A stretch of 64,000 nucleotides of DNA, taken from contig JACVVK020000489.1 of assembly GCA_018292915.2 (NCBI GenBank), positions 382,501-446,500 of the forward strand, in the 5' to 3' direction. Shown here one piece after another: positions 54,101-64,000 of the stretch (positions are counted from its first letter, which is position 1; each line of letters starts with the position of its first letter). The DNA is from Batillaria attramentaria. Taxonomy: Eukaryota; Mollusca; Gastropoda; Batillariidae. A program made the translations under genes and the position numbers. The notes under the pieces are model-generated. The model ran no database searches. It saw only the letters and a list, made by a program, of their open reading frames with translations, and was not told the DNA's origin.

Positions 54101-54257
54101 ACTTTTATCTCTCCTTTTTCTTTTAAGGTATGGAATCCCAGAGCCGTCCTTGTCATCAGTATTAATCAGGCAAGCAATTTTGGCACCAGAATCATTTTCG
54201 GCTCCCAGCACCGGCCCACAGAAGTGTGATTCATTACAACCCAGCACAGTTGCATGA
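44931..54257 (+). CDS. NAGS: N-acetylglutamate synthase, mitochondrial (13 coding exons)
   Basis: The enzyme transfers acetyl from acetyl-CoA to glutamate in the mitochondrial matrix; N-acetylglutamate activates carbamoyl-phosphate synthetase and feeds arginine synthesis. Exons: 44931-45139, 45947-46061, 46529-46645, 47515-47625, 48001-48122, 49779-50064, 50538-50637, 51626-51719, 51891-51968, 52790-52874, 53104-53198, 53525-53578, 54128-54257. All have GT/AG borders and compatible phases, giving 531 residues, close to the vertebrate length. The ATG follows an in-frame stop at 44883. Residues 1-40 are basic and hydroxylated with no acidic residue, fitting a transit peptide. The kinase-like arginine-binding domain spans about 95-350 (FAVIEV, LRPVLVFGNA, IPIIPAFGET). 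The GNAT domain spans about 355-500, with the acetyl-CoA loop QGEGTGEILW at 439-448, LFWRSRGSNPVNQWYF and the WTVFWYG end. The last 30 residues diverge. Identification is from recalled family motifs. Confidence 0.93.
46908..46958 (+). mobile_element. SINE tail fragment in a NAGS intron
   Basis: ATGTGGTGGAAAAGGACGTT and AAACTCCCAAACACCCACAC match the 3' end of the TCT-anticodon SINE family. Confidence 0.6.
48150..48184 (+). repeat. (GT)n microsatellite
   Basis: About 17 units, 27 bases past a NAGS donor site. Confidence 0.95.
48553..48677. repeat. 125-bp near-perfect hairpin in NAGS intron 5
   Basis: The left arm begins CCCCATCAAGCTGTGGGATA and the right arm is its reverse complement ending in TATCCCACAGCTTGATGGGG. 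Arms are about 58-60 bases with two mismatches and one extra A, around a loop of only a few bases. TTA and TAA sit at about 48549 and 48679. Confidence 0.92.
50730..51389. repeat. 66-bp minisatellite, ten copies, in NAGS intron 7
   Basis: Ten tandem, virtually identical units containing AAGTGTGGAAGACTTGAAGC, TCACACAGTAAACACATTTT and CTGTTGGCATATACAAATAA. The first copy differs by one base near its start. Because 66 is a multiple of three, a minus-strand frame of 313 codons stays open through it; that is not evidence for a gene. Confidence 0.97.
53252..53300 (-). mobile_element. SINE tail fragment
   Basis: GGTTAACATCCTTTTCCACC and ACATACAGGTGAT match the family end on the minus strand; it lies in NAGS intron 11. 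Confidence 0.5.
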
Positions 54258-56272
54258 TTTTTGATGATGATGTTGAATAATGAATCTCGGGGTATGTGTG
54301 CCAGTATTTCAGCAAGTTTGTTGAAGATGATGATACGGTCATTTTCATTGACATACCGGTAAATTACAAGCTTTCTTTGGATAAACAGCACTTGACACTT
54401 CATAAGCACCTGATGTATGTTTTTTGGTTTTCCCCAAGGGATCATATTGCATCTGTCTGTATTGAGCAGCTGGACTTCAGAACAATGAGCGACCAGTGCT
54501 GTTATGCTAGCAATCTGCCACAAGATAATCGGCAGCCTTGACACACGGTCTGCAGTATTTTTGAGAATTGCACAGTCTAAACCTGCTCTCAGACTTCATG
54601 GTCACGTACTGCAAATGCTTGGTTGTGAACTTTGAGCTTTGCTGAAAAGTGGAAAAGCAGTCATGACTCGCAACAGCTTACTGATAAAAGATGTGTGGAC
54701 CAAGGTTTTAGCAGAGGCACTAACTGTCTTGACTCACAAGGGAACAATCTATGCTGCCTTGGAGTTGAGAATCTTTTTTCAGTGCCTTACTGTGCAAATT
54801 GCTTTTCTGCTGTTATTGCATACACATTCTAAATTAAGCAAGTTTGGTTGTCTGAGAGAGAGAAGTCTTAGCTAACATTCCATTCTTTTCTCAGGCTTGA
54901 TTGCATTTTACATTATGTTTGTGTTTTCTTTGTTTTTTCTTGTGATGAGTATTTATAATCCAGTCATTCTGCCGGCAAATGCATTTTTCATATGGTAGAC
55001 TTTGGGAGATGACTTTTCCCCTTTCTTCTTTCATTTTGCACAACTGTATTTCATATTACATGTATTCTCAATTGTGGATGGGCATTATTATATCCAGTGA
55101 ATTTATCTTTCTCCTTATTATGACATTTAAAGTCTTTTTATGATTAAAGTACTTGATGATACATCTGCAGGTAATCTGTCCAGCTATTTTGCAAAGGGTT
55201 GTATAACATCCATTTCAGTTATTAATGAATTTCATACATTGTTTGATGTTACTTTGAGCATGTACATGCAATTTATGTTTCCACATTGAGATTTTTTTGA
55301 ACAAATGAAATCAAAAATAGTTCAGCCTTTAGGCACTTCGGTCATACATATACATTTTGAGCTCTTTTTTGTTTTGTGAAATTTTGACAATTTCTTATAG
55401 CTGATACACCTGAGAAAGCTGGCAGCCCCTCTAGCTCTGTGCAATTACGCTCTGTGGATGTACGCCTATCATCCATTGAAACTGAAATTCCAAACAGGAT
55501 GAAATAATACTTTGGGAAGCCGTTTACTGTATTGCTGTTTTTCTGGTGGTAGAGGAGAGAGACATGCTTATGAATATTGCGAAGATGAAAAACAACAACA
55601 CTCTTAGGTGAACAATACATGTAGCACTATGTTCAAAACCATCACATTCTGGCACCTGCATGTGGGTGTTTTTGCACCAGCATTGACATAACCAGTCAGA
55701 GCAGACAAAGCCAATCCTGGCAAAGCTTATTCAGCTAATCCCTGCACTTGGGAGTTCAACAGCAAATGACTGCCACAAGTGCACCAGCTGTATGGGTGTG
55801 CTTATCTGATCAATCCAGCGAGGCTGTGTAGATATTCTGACGTGCTGATTTAGTGATTGTGGCATATAACTTGTGCATGTACAATACTTATAACTTGTGT
55901 ATTATGTGTACTGCATTTTAGTGTTGCTGTGTACTAGCTGTCTTCCTTTGGAAAAACATGAGAAAGAAATTATTAAATTTCAAAATGCACTGTCCACACA
56001 TCTCAAGCAAAAAGAACAAACAGTAAACTTCAGAAAAAAATCCACTTTAATGTTTTGCCCACTGAGTTTCAGATCCCTTCTTTCAGTTATAGCAGGTTAC
56101 AGCAAAACCATCGCAGAAAAAGGCCTCACAAAGTATACATAAAATTCACACCATGTGCTAACAATATCCCAAGGCAGGCCATACCATACCCAGTGCATAT
56201 AAATCTCCCACTGTTTGTGCGCAAGTCTGGTCATGTGCAGAATCAATTTAACTACAAACAACCCAAACATCA

Positions 56273-56364
56273 TTAACTCTTTGACGATGGAGCGCAATTT
56301 CTGACACGCGATTTCCTATAGGAAATCGTGTGTCAGAAATTGCGCTCCGTCGTCAAAGAGTTAA
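56273..56364. repeat. 92-bp loopless palindrome bounded by TTAA
   Basis: Two 46-base arms meet at CCTATAGG. They begin TTAACTCTTTGACGA and end TCGTCAAAGAGTTAA with two mismatches between arms. It may be a fold-back element or a TTAA-targeting MITE. Confidence 0.93.
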
Positions 56365-56661
56365 GGCACAAAACCCAAATAAAACATTCTGCAGACTATC
56401 ATCAGAGATACTTGCATAAAATGTTGCACACTGGTGTAGAACAACTTCTGCTGCCTAAGAGTGGTCATCCATGTCTTTGACATGTATAGTTCTAAAAACA
56501 ACTCTTCAGGGGGGATTGGAAAAAGGGCAGGAGCTGTATGGTCATCAACTAAAAGTGTAAAACAATCATTCAGATTCTATAATATACACAATATACTTTG
56601 AACAAGTATAACTGTGGATTGTGGAATGACTGGTGCAATAAGTTTGCTGGATTAATCGCCC

Positions 56662-56692
<31 letters not shown>
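56662..56692 (+). repeat. Compound (TC)n(AC)n
   Basis: Ten TC units followed by six AC units. Confidence 0.93.
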
Positions 56693-57215
56693 TACCTGGA
56701 CATAGTTAACTGATGTCCGGGCATACAAACACATACATTACCCCTACATATCAACAAACCAACATCAATGCATTATAAATAAATAAACTACACTTCCTAC
56801 AAGTAGTTTGTAATAATGTGAATGAGTGGCAAAACTCAAACACACTATTCAACTACAAATATCAATTCAAGGACAGTGACTTTCAAATAAAATGCTTAAA
56901 ATGGCAGCAAAACAATACAAATCATATCACCTCATGCATTAATGGAATTCCCACTAAGTAGATTGTTTAAAAGCTGAACATTTAAATATATAATCTAGTG
57001 CACCCCTCATATGCACGCACGATTTTCTTCAATCATCAACAAAAGGATATACATTACCGATGATCCATGATAATACAGACCAATGATCTGTAGCGAAGAC
57101 AACTGCAAGTCTACAATGTTCACATAAAAATGTATGTAAACACTGCACCAACATGCAAGTAGTCTGCACACTAAACTGAACACCTTATTTTAGCACAAAA
57201 TTAACATTTGATGTC

Positions 57216-60200
57216 TCAGTGCTGGTCAGGCTCCACGTTAAGAAGTTTCCGAGCGAGTCGGTCAAGGCCGATGTAGCTGAGAACGTTCATGTCCCGCTCA
57301 CTGACCTTTGGCTGGAAGATGGTGAAGAAGAGGCCCACGATACAGGCTGTGTACAGGATAAACTCCAGCCGTGTAAAAAGCTCGTTCACGCTCACTGCAA
57401 ACGGAAGAGACACAGATCAGTACTTATGAAACACTTAACACAACGCATACAACAGGAACCCAGGGCTTCAGTGGGAACTATTATGGGACATATGTCCTGG
57501 TTGACTGAAAAAGCATGGGACATTTGTCCTGGATGTACTTCTGCCTCGGTTAGAAAATCATCAGACATTTTGAAAATGAATCGGTCTATGAACGATGTCT
57601 GATGTGGATATGAATTTAAGCCCTGGGAACCTATTAGCCTGTCCTATTCGTGACACCAAATAATTATGGAAGACTGGCGGCTCAGTAAATGCATTATTTG
57701 TTCTTGTGAACCCTTAGAATAAAAGAAAGAAAGACTGAGTTAGAATGACATCTTATGCTACTGCACAAATGGAAAAAAACAACCAAAACATAAAAATGTT
57801 GACAGCAGAAAACCAGAAGAAAGGAAAATCCCTATGCACATAATATAATATAAACCAGTTTTTCAAAACAATTACACGAATGTAGGCACAGAAGTCTTGA
57901 CAAAGATCTTTAAAAATATGTAACGTCTGATTTTACACGAAGGCTCTGTCATGTTGCATCGCACTACTGCTTCCAGCTGCTGCTGAACCGTGCTGCAGTG
58001 AAGTGTTATTGTAATGTTTTGCAGACACAGTGTGGTACCGCTTCTCGCAGGGAGTTGAGTGAGTGACTAAGTACGAGTGAGTGGCAGTAACCTAAACTGG
58101 TCTCAGCTCATTAATAAAGTGCCCATTGGGGCATAGTGTGGCATCATGGCCTGATTGAAATCTTATTACATAATGGTGAGCGTGCAGGGGGACTTGGACA
58201 CCAACCCCACATTAGAAGTTTGTTAGCATATATATTGGTTTTGTGGTTGTCGTTTTCATCTTACCTTTCTTGATGTTGAGGTGAACAGTGCCTGAATCCA
58301 GACCATCTTTGAAATAGATGTAATGGCCCCCAGCAAACAGCATGGCCCCCAGGATGACAGCGATAATGTCCGGCCGCAGCGCATTGCCGACGAAAAACAC
58401 ATTCTCCACGACCTGCGCCCACAGCATGAAGACAGCGACCGTCAAGGTGTCATACATGGAAAGCAGACTGAAAATGAGATGAAGTAACGTCACAGACAGC
58501 ACGCACGCCACGACCACCAGCACAGCCGCCACCAGGAGACCTTGAGACAAGGTCATGGCAAGAATGACAGCCGAGACTGTTGCACAGACCACCGCCGAAA
58601 GTATCGTGCTCTGACCTCTCAGTGACACAGTTACGCTGCTGTCGTAGAGGTGTTTGATTGACAGGTTCCGCACCAAGAAGAAGAGAGACGCAAGGACGCG
58701 GAGCAGTGCTATCCTGTCGAAGAAGAGGCTGAAGTCAGCAGTGAGCAGTGCCGTCCCCAAGGACATAGCGACGACAGCGCCGATCTTGAAAGAGTCGGTG
58801 GATATCCCTGCCGCCAGCAATAGCAAGAGAATACACAGGCTGGGTTCCTGAGCACCATACGTCACAGAGGCTGCCGTGTCGTGACGCCACAAGCGGTAGT
58901 CGGTGAGGAAGACGCCACAAGCGTGGGCTGCCACAGCAACAATGACGGCCTCACGATTAGTGGAGGAGGATGAGAAACTGAGATTGCCCACCCTAAAGAC
59001 GACGGCTGCAGCCCCGACTTGCAACAACGCCAGAATGAGAGTGGCAAGTGCTGGGGAGATGCCGCTGTGGCTTCCCATGACCATCTGGCTCACATCCTTC
59101 TGGATGAAGGTGGAAAAGAAGTTGACGGTGATAGTAGCCGCCACCATGCCCATGCCCCATAGTGGAGGGTTCTCCTTCTCTCTGCAAATGATGCACATAT
59201 TAACTGATCTATAGTCTTCTGTGTGTCTAGTAAATTACACTGTACACAAATCTTTTTAGTTGCTGGAGAAACCCCCAATGTGATATTTAATATGATGTCT
59301 TCTACAAAAGTTTACCGTGAACAGTCCCATTTAACAAGTACTGAATCCATTTATCTACTTACCCTAGCTATCGCTATAAATCACTTTGTGATACTTACCT
59401 GATGATAATAATAATGAGTATTGTACAGGCGCTTTACCCAATTTCATGAATCGGCTCAAAGCACCGCGAACTGAACCCAACACGCACGCTCACATGAAGC
59501 ACACGCATATCTGATGCTAGACACACACACACTTGGCAGTATGTTGTACAACTATACCCAATGTATGCATGAAGGAATTTTTACTTACGTTTCACCGACT
59601 GCAGACATAACTTTCTTCAGTGTGTCTGGGAGACCACGCTCTGTTCACAGAAAAATAAATACATGTAAACATGTACACCCAATGAAGATCCAGAAATGAA
59701 AATAAAAGACCCTCGTCTTGCTGAATTAATTTGTATTACGCTGAAAAAGTCATTTAGGTGGTCCGGAATTTTCCGGGTTCAGAACTACCAGGGTTAATTC
59801 CTCGAGGCAAGTTTACTCTCATTTTAGTCACTGGTTTTCACAATGCGGTCTTGTTCAAGGAGTGTTCTACAAGTGATGTATAAGTGATGTGTAGATACAT
59901 ATGTCACGGTTGACTGGAGACACACCCCAGCTGTGTCCTTTTCATGGGCTGATTATTATGTAACAGTTAAACCCTGGGTAGAAGTTAGAGAAGAAGACAC
60001 ACTGTACAAACCTAAAGTTATGGTATATGCTACACACGAGTAAGCTTTGGCGTTCAAACTGATAGACATGGCTTCAAACAATAGAGTACCTAGTGAGACA
60101 CTACAGAGTTGCCTTTGAACATAGCTATAACATCAGTTGTATCCAAGGATAGATCTGTCAAGTTGTCGCAGTGGCAAATGAGTGGTATCACTGTTGTTTT

Positions 60201-60525
60201 GAATGGACCAGTTCAAACAGGCCATGGATATCCAGCAGGCTTTGATGTTACTAAGTAAGTTTTTTTTCTTTTAGTTGCGTGATTAAAAAAAAAGAAGAAG
60301 AAGTGTAGATAGGGCCCTTTTTATGTGTAGAAGATGTCAATGGCAAGACAATTAATTCATGCCTAGACACATATTGCCTAAGGGAAAAAAAAAAGGGAGG
60401 GGGGATGGTGAACATTCACATACTTGCCCCAAACCCCGTGTTACACAGTGTAGTTCAATCTTGATAAATGGTTAGATAAATATACACTCACCCATTCCTC
60501 CCAGAATACCCCAAGGTAAAGTCAT
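57216..60525 (-). CDS. Multi-pass membrane protein, possibly drug/metabolite-transporter-like
   Basis: Minus-strand exons are 60525-60492 (candidate first exon, MTLPWGILGGM), 59640-59589, 59181-58265 and 57394-57216. Joints are phase 1, 2 and 1, giving about 393 residues. The second exon reads RGLPDTLKKVMSAVGE and joins to KENPPLWGMG. Ten hydrophobic segments lie in the long exon (for example ISPALATLILALLQVGAAAV and PDIIAVILGAMLFAGGHYIY), and another, FILYTACIVGLFFTIF, in the last exon. The cytoplasmic end is NVEPDQH. Ten-helix layout and the RNLSIKHLYD stretch recall SLC35/EamA carriers, but no substrate motif was recognised. The ATG at 60525 follows an in-frame TAA. It converges with NAGS. 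Exon structure is well supported; function is not. Confidence 0.7.
57461..57625. mobile_element. 165-bp hAT-like MITE in the last intron
   Basis: Termini CAGGGCTT and AAGCCCTG are inverted. GGAACC is repeated directly outside both ends (57455-57460, 57626-57631). A typical hAT duplication is eight bases, so the match is partial. The inside contains two GGGACATNTGTCCTGG words. Confidence 0.55.
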
Positions 60526-61385
60526 GGTCTCTTAGCTTATCCCTCCTGCCTTCTCAAACCGCTGCTTGTTTCAAACTACATGTACTAGCATCTGCATGCA
60601 AATCAGTTTGTACATGTACACCAGCTGCTGCTTACAATATGTCCATCAGACTAAAAACAGAGTCAATAATCCCTTGTCAATATTTTTGTCAATACCAGTC
60701 CACATCCCAGGCGTTAGCATGCATATGAGTACACTACTATACACAGATACAGTTTGTAAAGCACAGCTGGTGTATATAATCATCTGTGTCGTAAATTGCC
60801 ACGACACCTCCCCATTGATCCTGTTGTATGTAAGCTATTATTTTGAAGGCAATGTTCTCTGACATTAACCCCATATATTCAAGACATTATTGTGATGTGA
60901 AGCATACCCCACTGGTAAACAGAGAAAGTGTCACTACTAAACTGCACAAATGTGAGGCTTAGTAAGCCTTAGGAGGAGTCAGATTTTGGTGAGAATATTC
61001 ATGGTCGTGGTAACTGGTATATAATCCCACAGATACTGAACGAGAATCCCTTGCCTAGATGAAGAACAAATAAGTGCTTTTTTTGCTCTTGCTCAGACTG
61101 ATACAAACATTAACTACACCACAGCCACACCAGGATGAAACAGCAGATACAGTGTACAGTGACTGTGTGGATCAAAAAAAAGTCTGTCACTCAGCCTGAG
61201 TGACTGACTATCAGTGAAACACGTATCAGTCATGAGCGGATACATCTACAATAGTGTCTACTATATTTGCCCGGAAACCGTCAGTCGACCAGTCAACAAA
61301 TCATGCGTGAATCAGAACAAACTTGTAATGCTTAACTAGTACGGAAATATGCAGAGACCTGGCGTCTGTCAAGTTTCCAACTTAC

Positions 61386-61407
61386 CCCCAAACGACCCCC
61401 GTTTCAT
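61386..61407 (-). CDS. Alternative first coding exon of the membrane-protein gene
   Basis: ATG AAA CGG GGG TCG TTT GGG G is followed by an excellent donor GTAAGT on the minus strand. It ends in phase 1, so it can join directly to the exon at 59640-59589 (MKRGSFG then E-RGLPDT), or precede the 60492 exon. No transcript evidence is available. Confidence 0.35.
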
Positions 61408-61499
61408 GTTCTGTGAAAGCCAAATATTATAATTATATATCAATTAAGTTTGCCACGAATAGACTAATGTCGCTGTTACAAATAATTACGAGCAACACA

Positions 61500-62170
61500 T
61501 GACTGTGCGGTCAGTAACGGAATGTCACCGTCTACGTGTCGGTCCCTACGCAGTAGGTGAGTACGTCACTGATTTAAGCAGCGCAAAGCTGTGGTGCATT
61601 GTGACGGTGGAGTCCTCGCCGGCTTTCAAAGCCACCGACAGGTATTCATTCGTTCTGTTAACACGACGCCGCGGCAGGTGTGTATATATATTTATGTACC
61701 TGTGTATGACGACGACACATATTCCCGGTCTGTTTGAGAAGCTGCCTCACAGGGTCGAAGCGGATCGTCTCAGCCGCAGACACGCCAAATCTGTCCCCGG
61801 CATGCGTGTCGCCAAGAGAGGAAGAGTTTCTTCCCTTCGATCGAACCTATCCTTTCCTGTACTGTTCACGCTCCGCCGGGCGTTTCGTGTATCTCGCATG
61901 TTTCGCAGTCGACTAGAGCTAGAGGGCCGACGCTACGGCGTAGTACGCAGTTATCCGCAAAGAGGATGTGACTAGAAAGTTGAAAATAATTTGCGTGTGT
62001 AGGAAGATGCGCAGTAAGCAGACTCTACTGACGGCCGTCGGTGCAAACTGAAACCACCAGACTCTAACCACTTTGACTGTCGTATCTAGTTTATACAAAT
62101 CAGTCATCACTGATACGGCGCCCGGTACGCCGCGGCAACGAAGCGGTGACTCCGCGTCAGATACACAGAC
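61500..62170. other. CpG-containing stretch upstream of the membrane-protein gene
   Basis: The sequence is richer in CG dinucleotides than its surroundings and lies just upstream of the candidate first exon. It might be the promoter region. A 158-codon frame here has no recognisable protein features. Confidence 0.25.
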
Positions 62171-62353
62171 AACATTAAAACTGATAAAATCGAATAAATT
62201 ACTGAAATAAACTGAATTTAGTTTCAGTTAAAAATCGAATAAACTCAGTTCTGAAATAGGCTGATTTTTTCCCCCCACTTTCCCGGCAGATCAGTTCAAG
62301 TTGAGGATTTAAACCAGGCTGTTTGCACAGACTCAGTGACAGTGCGCCGGGAC

Positions 62354-62356
<3 letters not shown>

Positions 62357-62394
<38 letters not shown>

Positions 62395-62406
62395 GTGTGC
62401 GCGCGC

Positions 62407-62460
<54 letters not shown>

Positions 62461-62512
62461 CAGTGTGTGTCAGTGTGTCAGTGTGTGTGCGGCCGGTGTG
62501 CCGCGCTTATCA

Positions 62513-62574
<62 letters not shown>

Positions 62575-62658
62575 CAGAGAGAGACAGAGACAGAGACAGG
62601 CAGACAAGGCTGGTGAGTGTGTCGGTGTGTGTGCGTGAGAGAGAGACAGACACGGCCG

Positions 62659-62736
<78 letters not shown>

Positions 62737-62797
62737 CGGTGTGTGTGTGTGTGTGTGTGAGTGATAGAGGGAGACGGACAGACTGACAGCAGTAGTC

Positions 62798-62862
<65 letters not shown>
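62357..62862 (+). repeat. 500-bp complex of (GT)n arrays
   Basis: Five GT arrays are separated by short GC-rich or GACAGA-rich spacers (GCGCGCGTGCG; CAGTGTGTCAG; GAGACAGAGACAGG; CCGGTG). Confidence 0.96.
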
Positions 62863-62863
<1 letters not shown>

Positions 62864-63159
62864 ATCGGTGCGCGAGCACGCGTGGCCACGCACTTGAAAA
62901 TCATCACAATGTGTACAACTGGACAAACACCGTGACACACAAAAATATTCGTCAGTTACGCGGTTGCTAGGCAGCTCATATTCGAGCATCAGTAATTTTT
63001 ATTCTGGCATTTCGTCTGCCTGAGACACATGTATCATGACACATCGCCGGCACGATTCTCAGTAAATATCCACGCAGCGCCCGTCTGCTTAGCGTCAAGT
63101 TTTGTACGGGGTCTCGTCACGTTTTTTTCCCGCGAGACCCAAAGGGCAGAAGTAACCTA

Positions 63160-64000
63160 GCCCGAAGACAAATCGTTAATGCAGTTGGTCAGCAGTACAC
63201 CCTCGAAACAACTACAGGACTCCATTCTCTTGAGCTACGAAGGGAGGAGAAAGTGCTCACCCAGAGCGAAAAACTGAAAAGACTTGCCACCCACCCCGCC
63301 CACCAGCACCTCCAAGAACACACAAAGAACCGGCTGAAAAGAGGCAGCTTCAACCACCTGGCCAAACAGCTGATGAGAACACACATGGACATCCTGCCGT
63401 CCACTCCTGAAGAACAAGAGCCACTCCAAGCAGCTGAGGAATGGGACACCAACCTGGAAGGGGTGCTCCTTGTTACAGATGTTCCAGGAGTGACCAGCAA
63501 GGACGACCAGCCACAAGCCACGCTTAGATCCCTCTCACTAGAAATGCTGGATCGGGACTACAACATGTCAGTCTGGACACACGCCTATACTGACGGGTCC
63601 GCAGACTCAGCAGTCAGGAATGGAGGAAGCGGGATTCTCATCCGCCACCCAGATGGCCGCACCACAACAAGCTCCATGCCTGCTGGACGACTATCCACAA
63701 ACTTCAGGGCTGAAGTCAATGCTCTCCGAGAAGCTGCCAGGCTCATTGGTAGAGAATCCCCCCTGCCCACACACGTCGTCTTCCTAACTGACTGCAGATC
63801 CGTCATCCAAAGCCTGCAGTCACCCAGTGAGCAGCTGGAAAGAGACACACAGCACCTTCTAGCTGCCCTCTCACAACAGATGAAGGTTGCCGTACAGTGG
63901 ATCCCTGCTCACTGTGGTCTCACAGGAAACGAAGAGGCAGACAGACTGGCCAAGTCTGGCAGCAGAAAAGAGCAACCCCAGCAGGCAGTCTCCTACACAG
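63160..64000 (+). mobile_element. LINE-type retrotransposon, C-terminal part of pol with RNase H (continues past window)
   Basis: A single frame is open from about 63040 to the window end. Recognisable similarity begins near 63170 (NAVGQQYTLETTTGLHSLEL, RREEKVLTQS), the linker after the reverse transcriptase. An RNase H domain follows with YTDGSA (first Asp), FRAEVNALREA (Glu), VVFLTDCRS (Asp) and WIPAHCGLTGNEEADRLAK (His and last Asp). All catalytic residues are present. Such a domain marks I/Jockey-group elements. The reverse transcriptase is not upstream within the window, so this copy is 5'-truncated. It carries no frameshift in 830 bases. Confidence 0.85.

Larger units (their letters stand above)
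54258..57215. other. Intergenic region between NAGS and the convergent membrane-protein gene
   Basis: It contains the presumed 3' UTRs of both genes; a weak ATTAAA lies at 55143-55148. There is one perfect-type palindrome (56273-56364) and a short (TC)n(AC)n tract. No other gene is supported. Confidence 0.45.

Noticed and set aside
53924..54544. 206-codon minus-strand frame
   Set aside because: It overlaps the last NAGS exon in antisense and has no recognisable features.
61499..61975. 158-codon plus-strand frame
   Set aside because: Arg/Ser-rich composition, no recognisable motif, and it lies in the probable promoter of a minus-strand gene.
62357..62862. Cys-Val and Thr-His repeat proteins over GT/CA arrays (here and at about 20 other tracts)
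   Set aside because: They are translations of dinucleotide repeats, open in all frames by composition.

Overview
This window looks like nuclear DNA of an invertebrate animal, most likely a mollusc or a related spiralian. It has intron-rich genes, dispersed tRNA-derived SINEs, small inverted-repeat DNA transposons, and an exceptionally high density of (CA/GT)n and (CT/GA)n microsatellites. The taxonomic placement is inference; no species-specific marker was read.

Left part (1-38,000): three genes encode four-transmembrane proteins of the claudin/PMP22 type. Gene 1 (+) shows only its last coding exon at 420-1339. Gene 2 (+, 3952-7769) is complete in three exons and encodes 519 residues. Gene 3 (-, 12990-37995) is complete in three exons, encodes 409 residues, and is split by a 23.2 kb intron. 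Genes 2 and 3 keep W...GLWxxC...C in the first extracellular loop and both interrupt the coding sequence twice in phase 1. All three proteins end in long, unrelated cytoplasmic tails. The large intron of gene 3 (14584-37802) is packed with mobile elements: two copies of an element full of CAAGGTCA motifs, a nested TIR pair with a preserved empty site, several MITEs, SINEs and microsatellites.

Middle (44,931-54,257): a complete 13-exon gene on the + strand encodes mitochondrial N-acetylglutamate synthase (531 residues). All splice phases join. Its introns carry a 66-bp, ten-copy minisatellite and a 125-bp near-perfect hairpin.

Right part: a convergent gene on the - strand (57216 to about 60525 or 61407) encodes a protein of about 390 residues with ten or eleven membrane segments and a drug/metabolite-transporter-like look. 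It has two candidate first exons. The window ends inside the RNase H region of a LINE-type retrotransposon (63,160-64,000, +) whose frame is still open.

No rRNA gene, functional tRNA gene or CRISPR array was found. tRNA-like sequences all sit inside SINEs. Exon boundaries were derived by matching GT/AG sites, reading phase and family similarity by eye; no transcript data were available.
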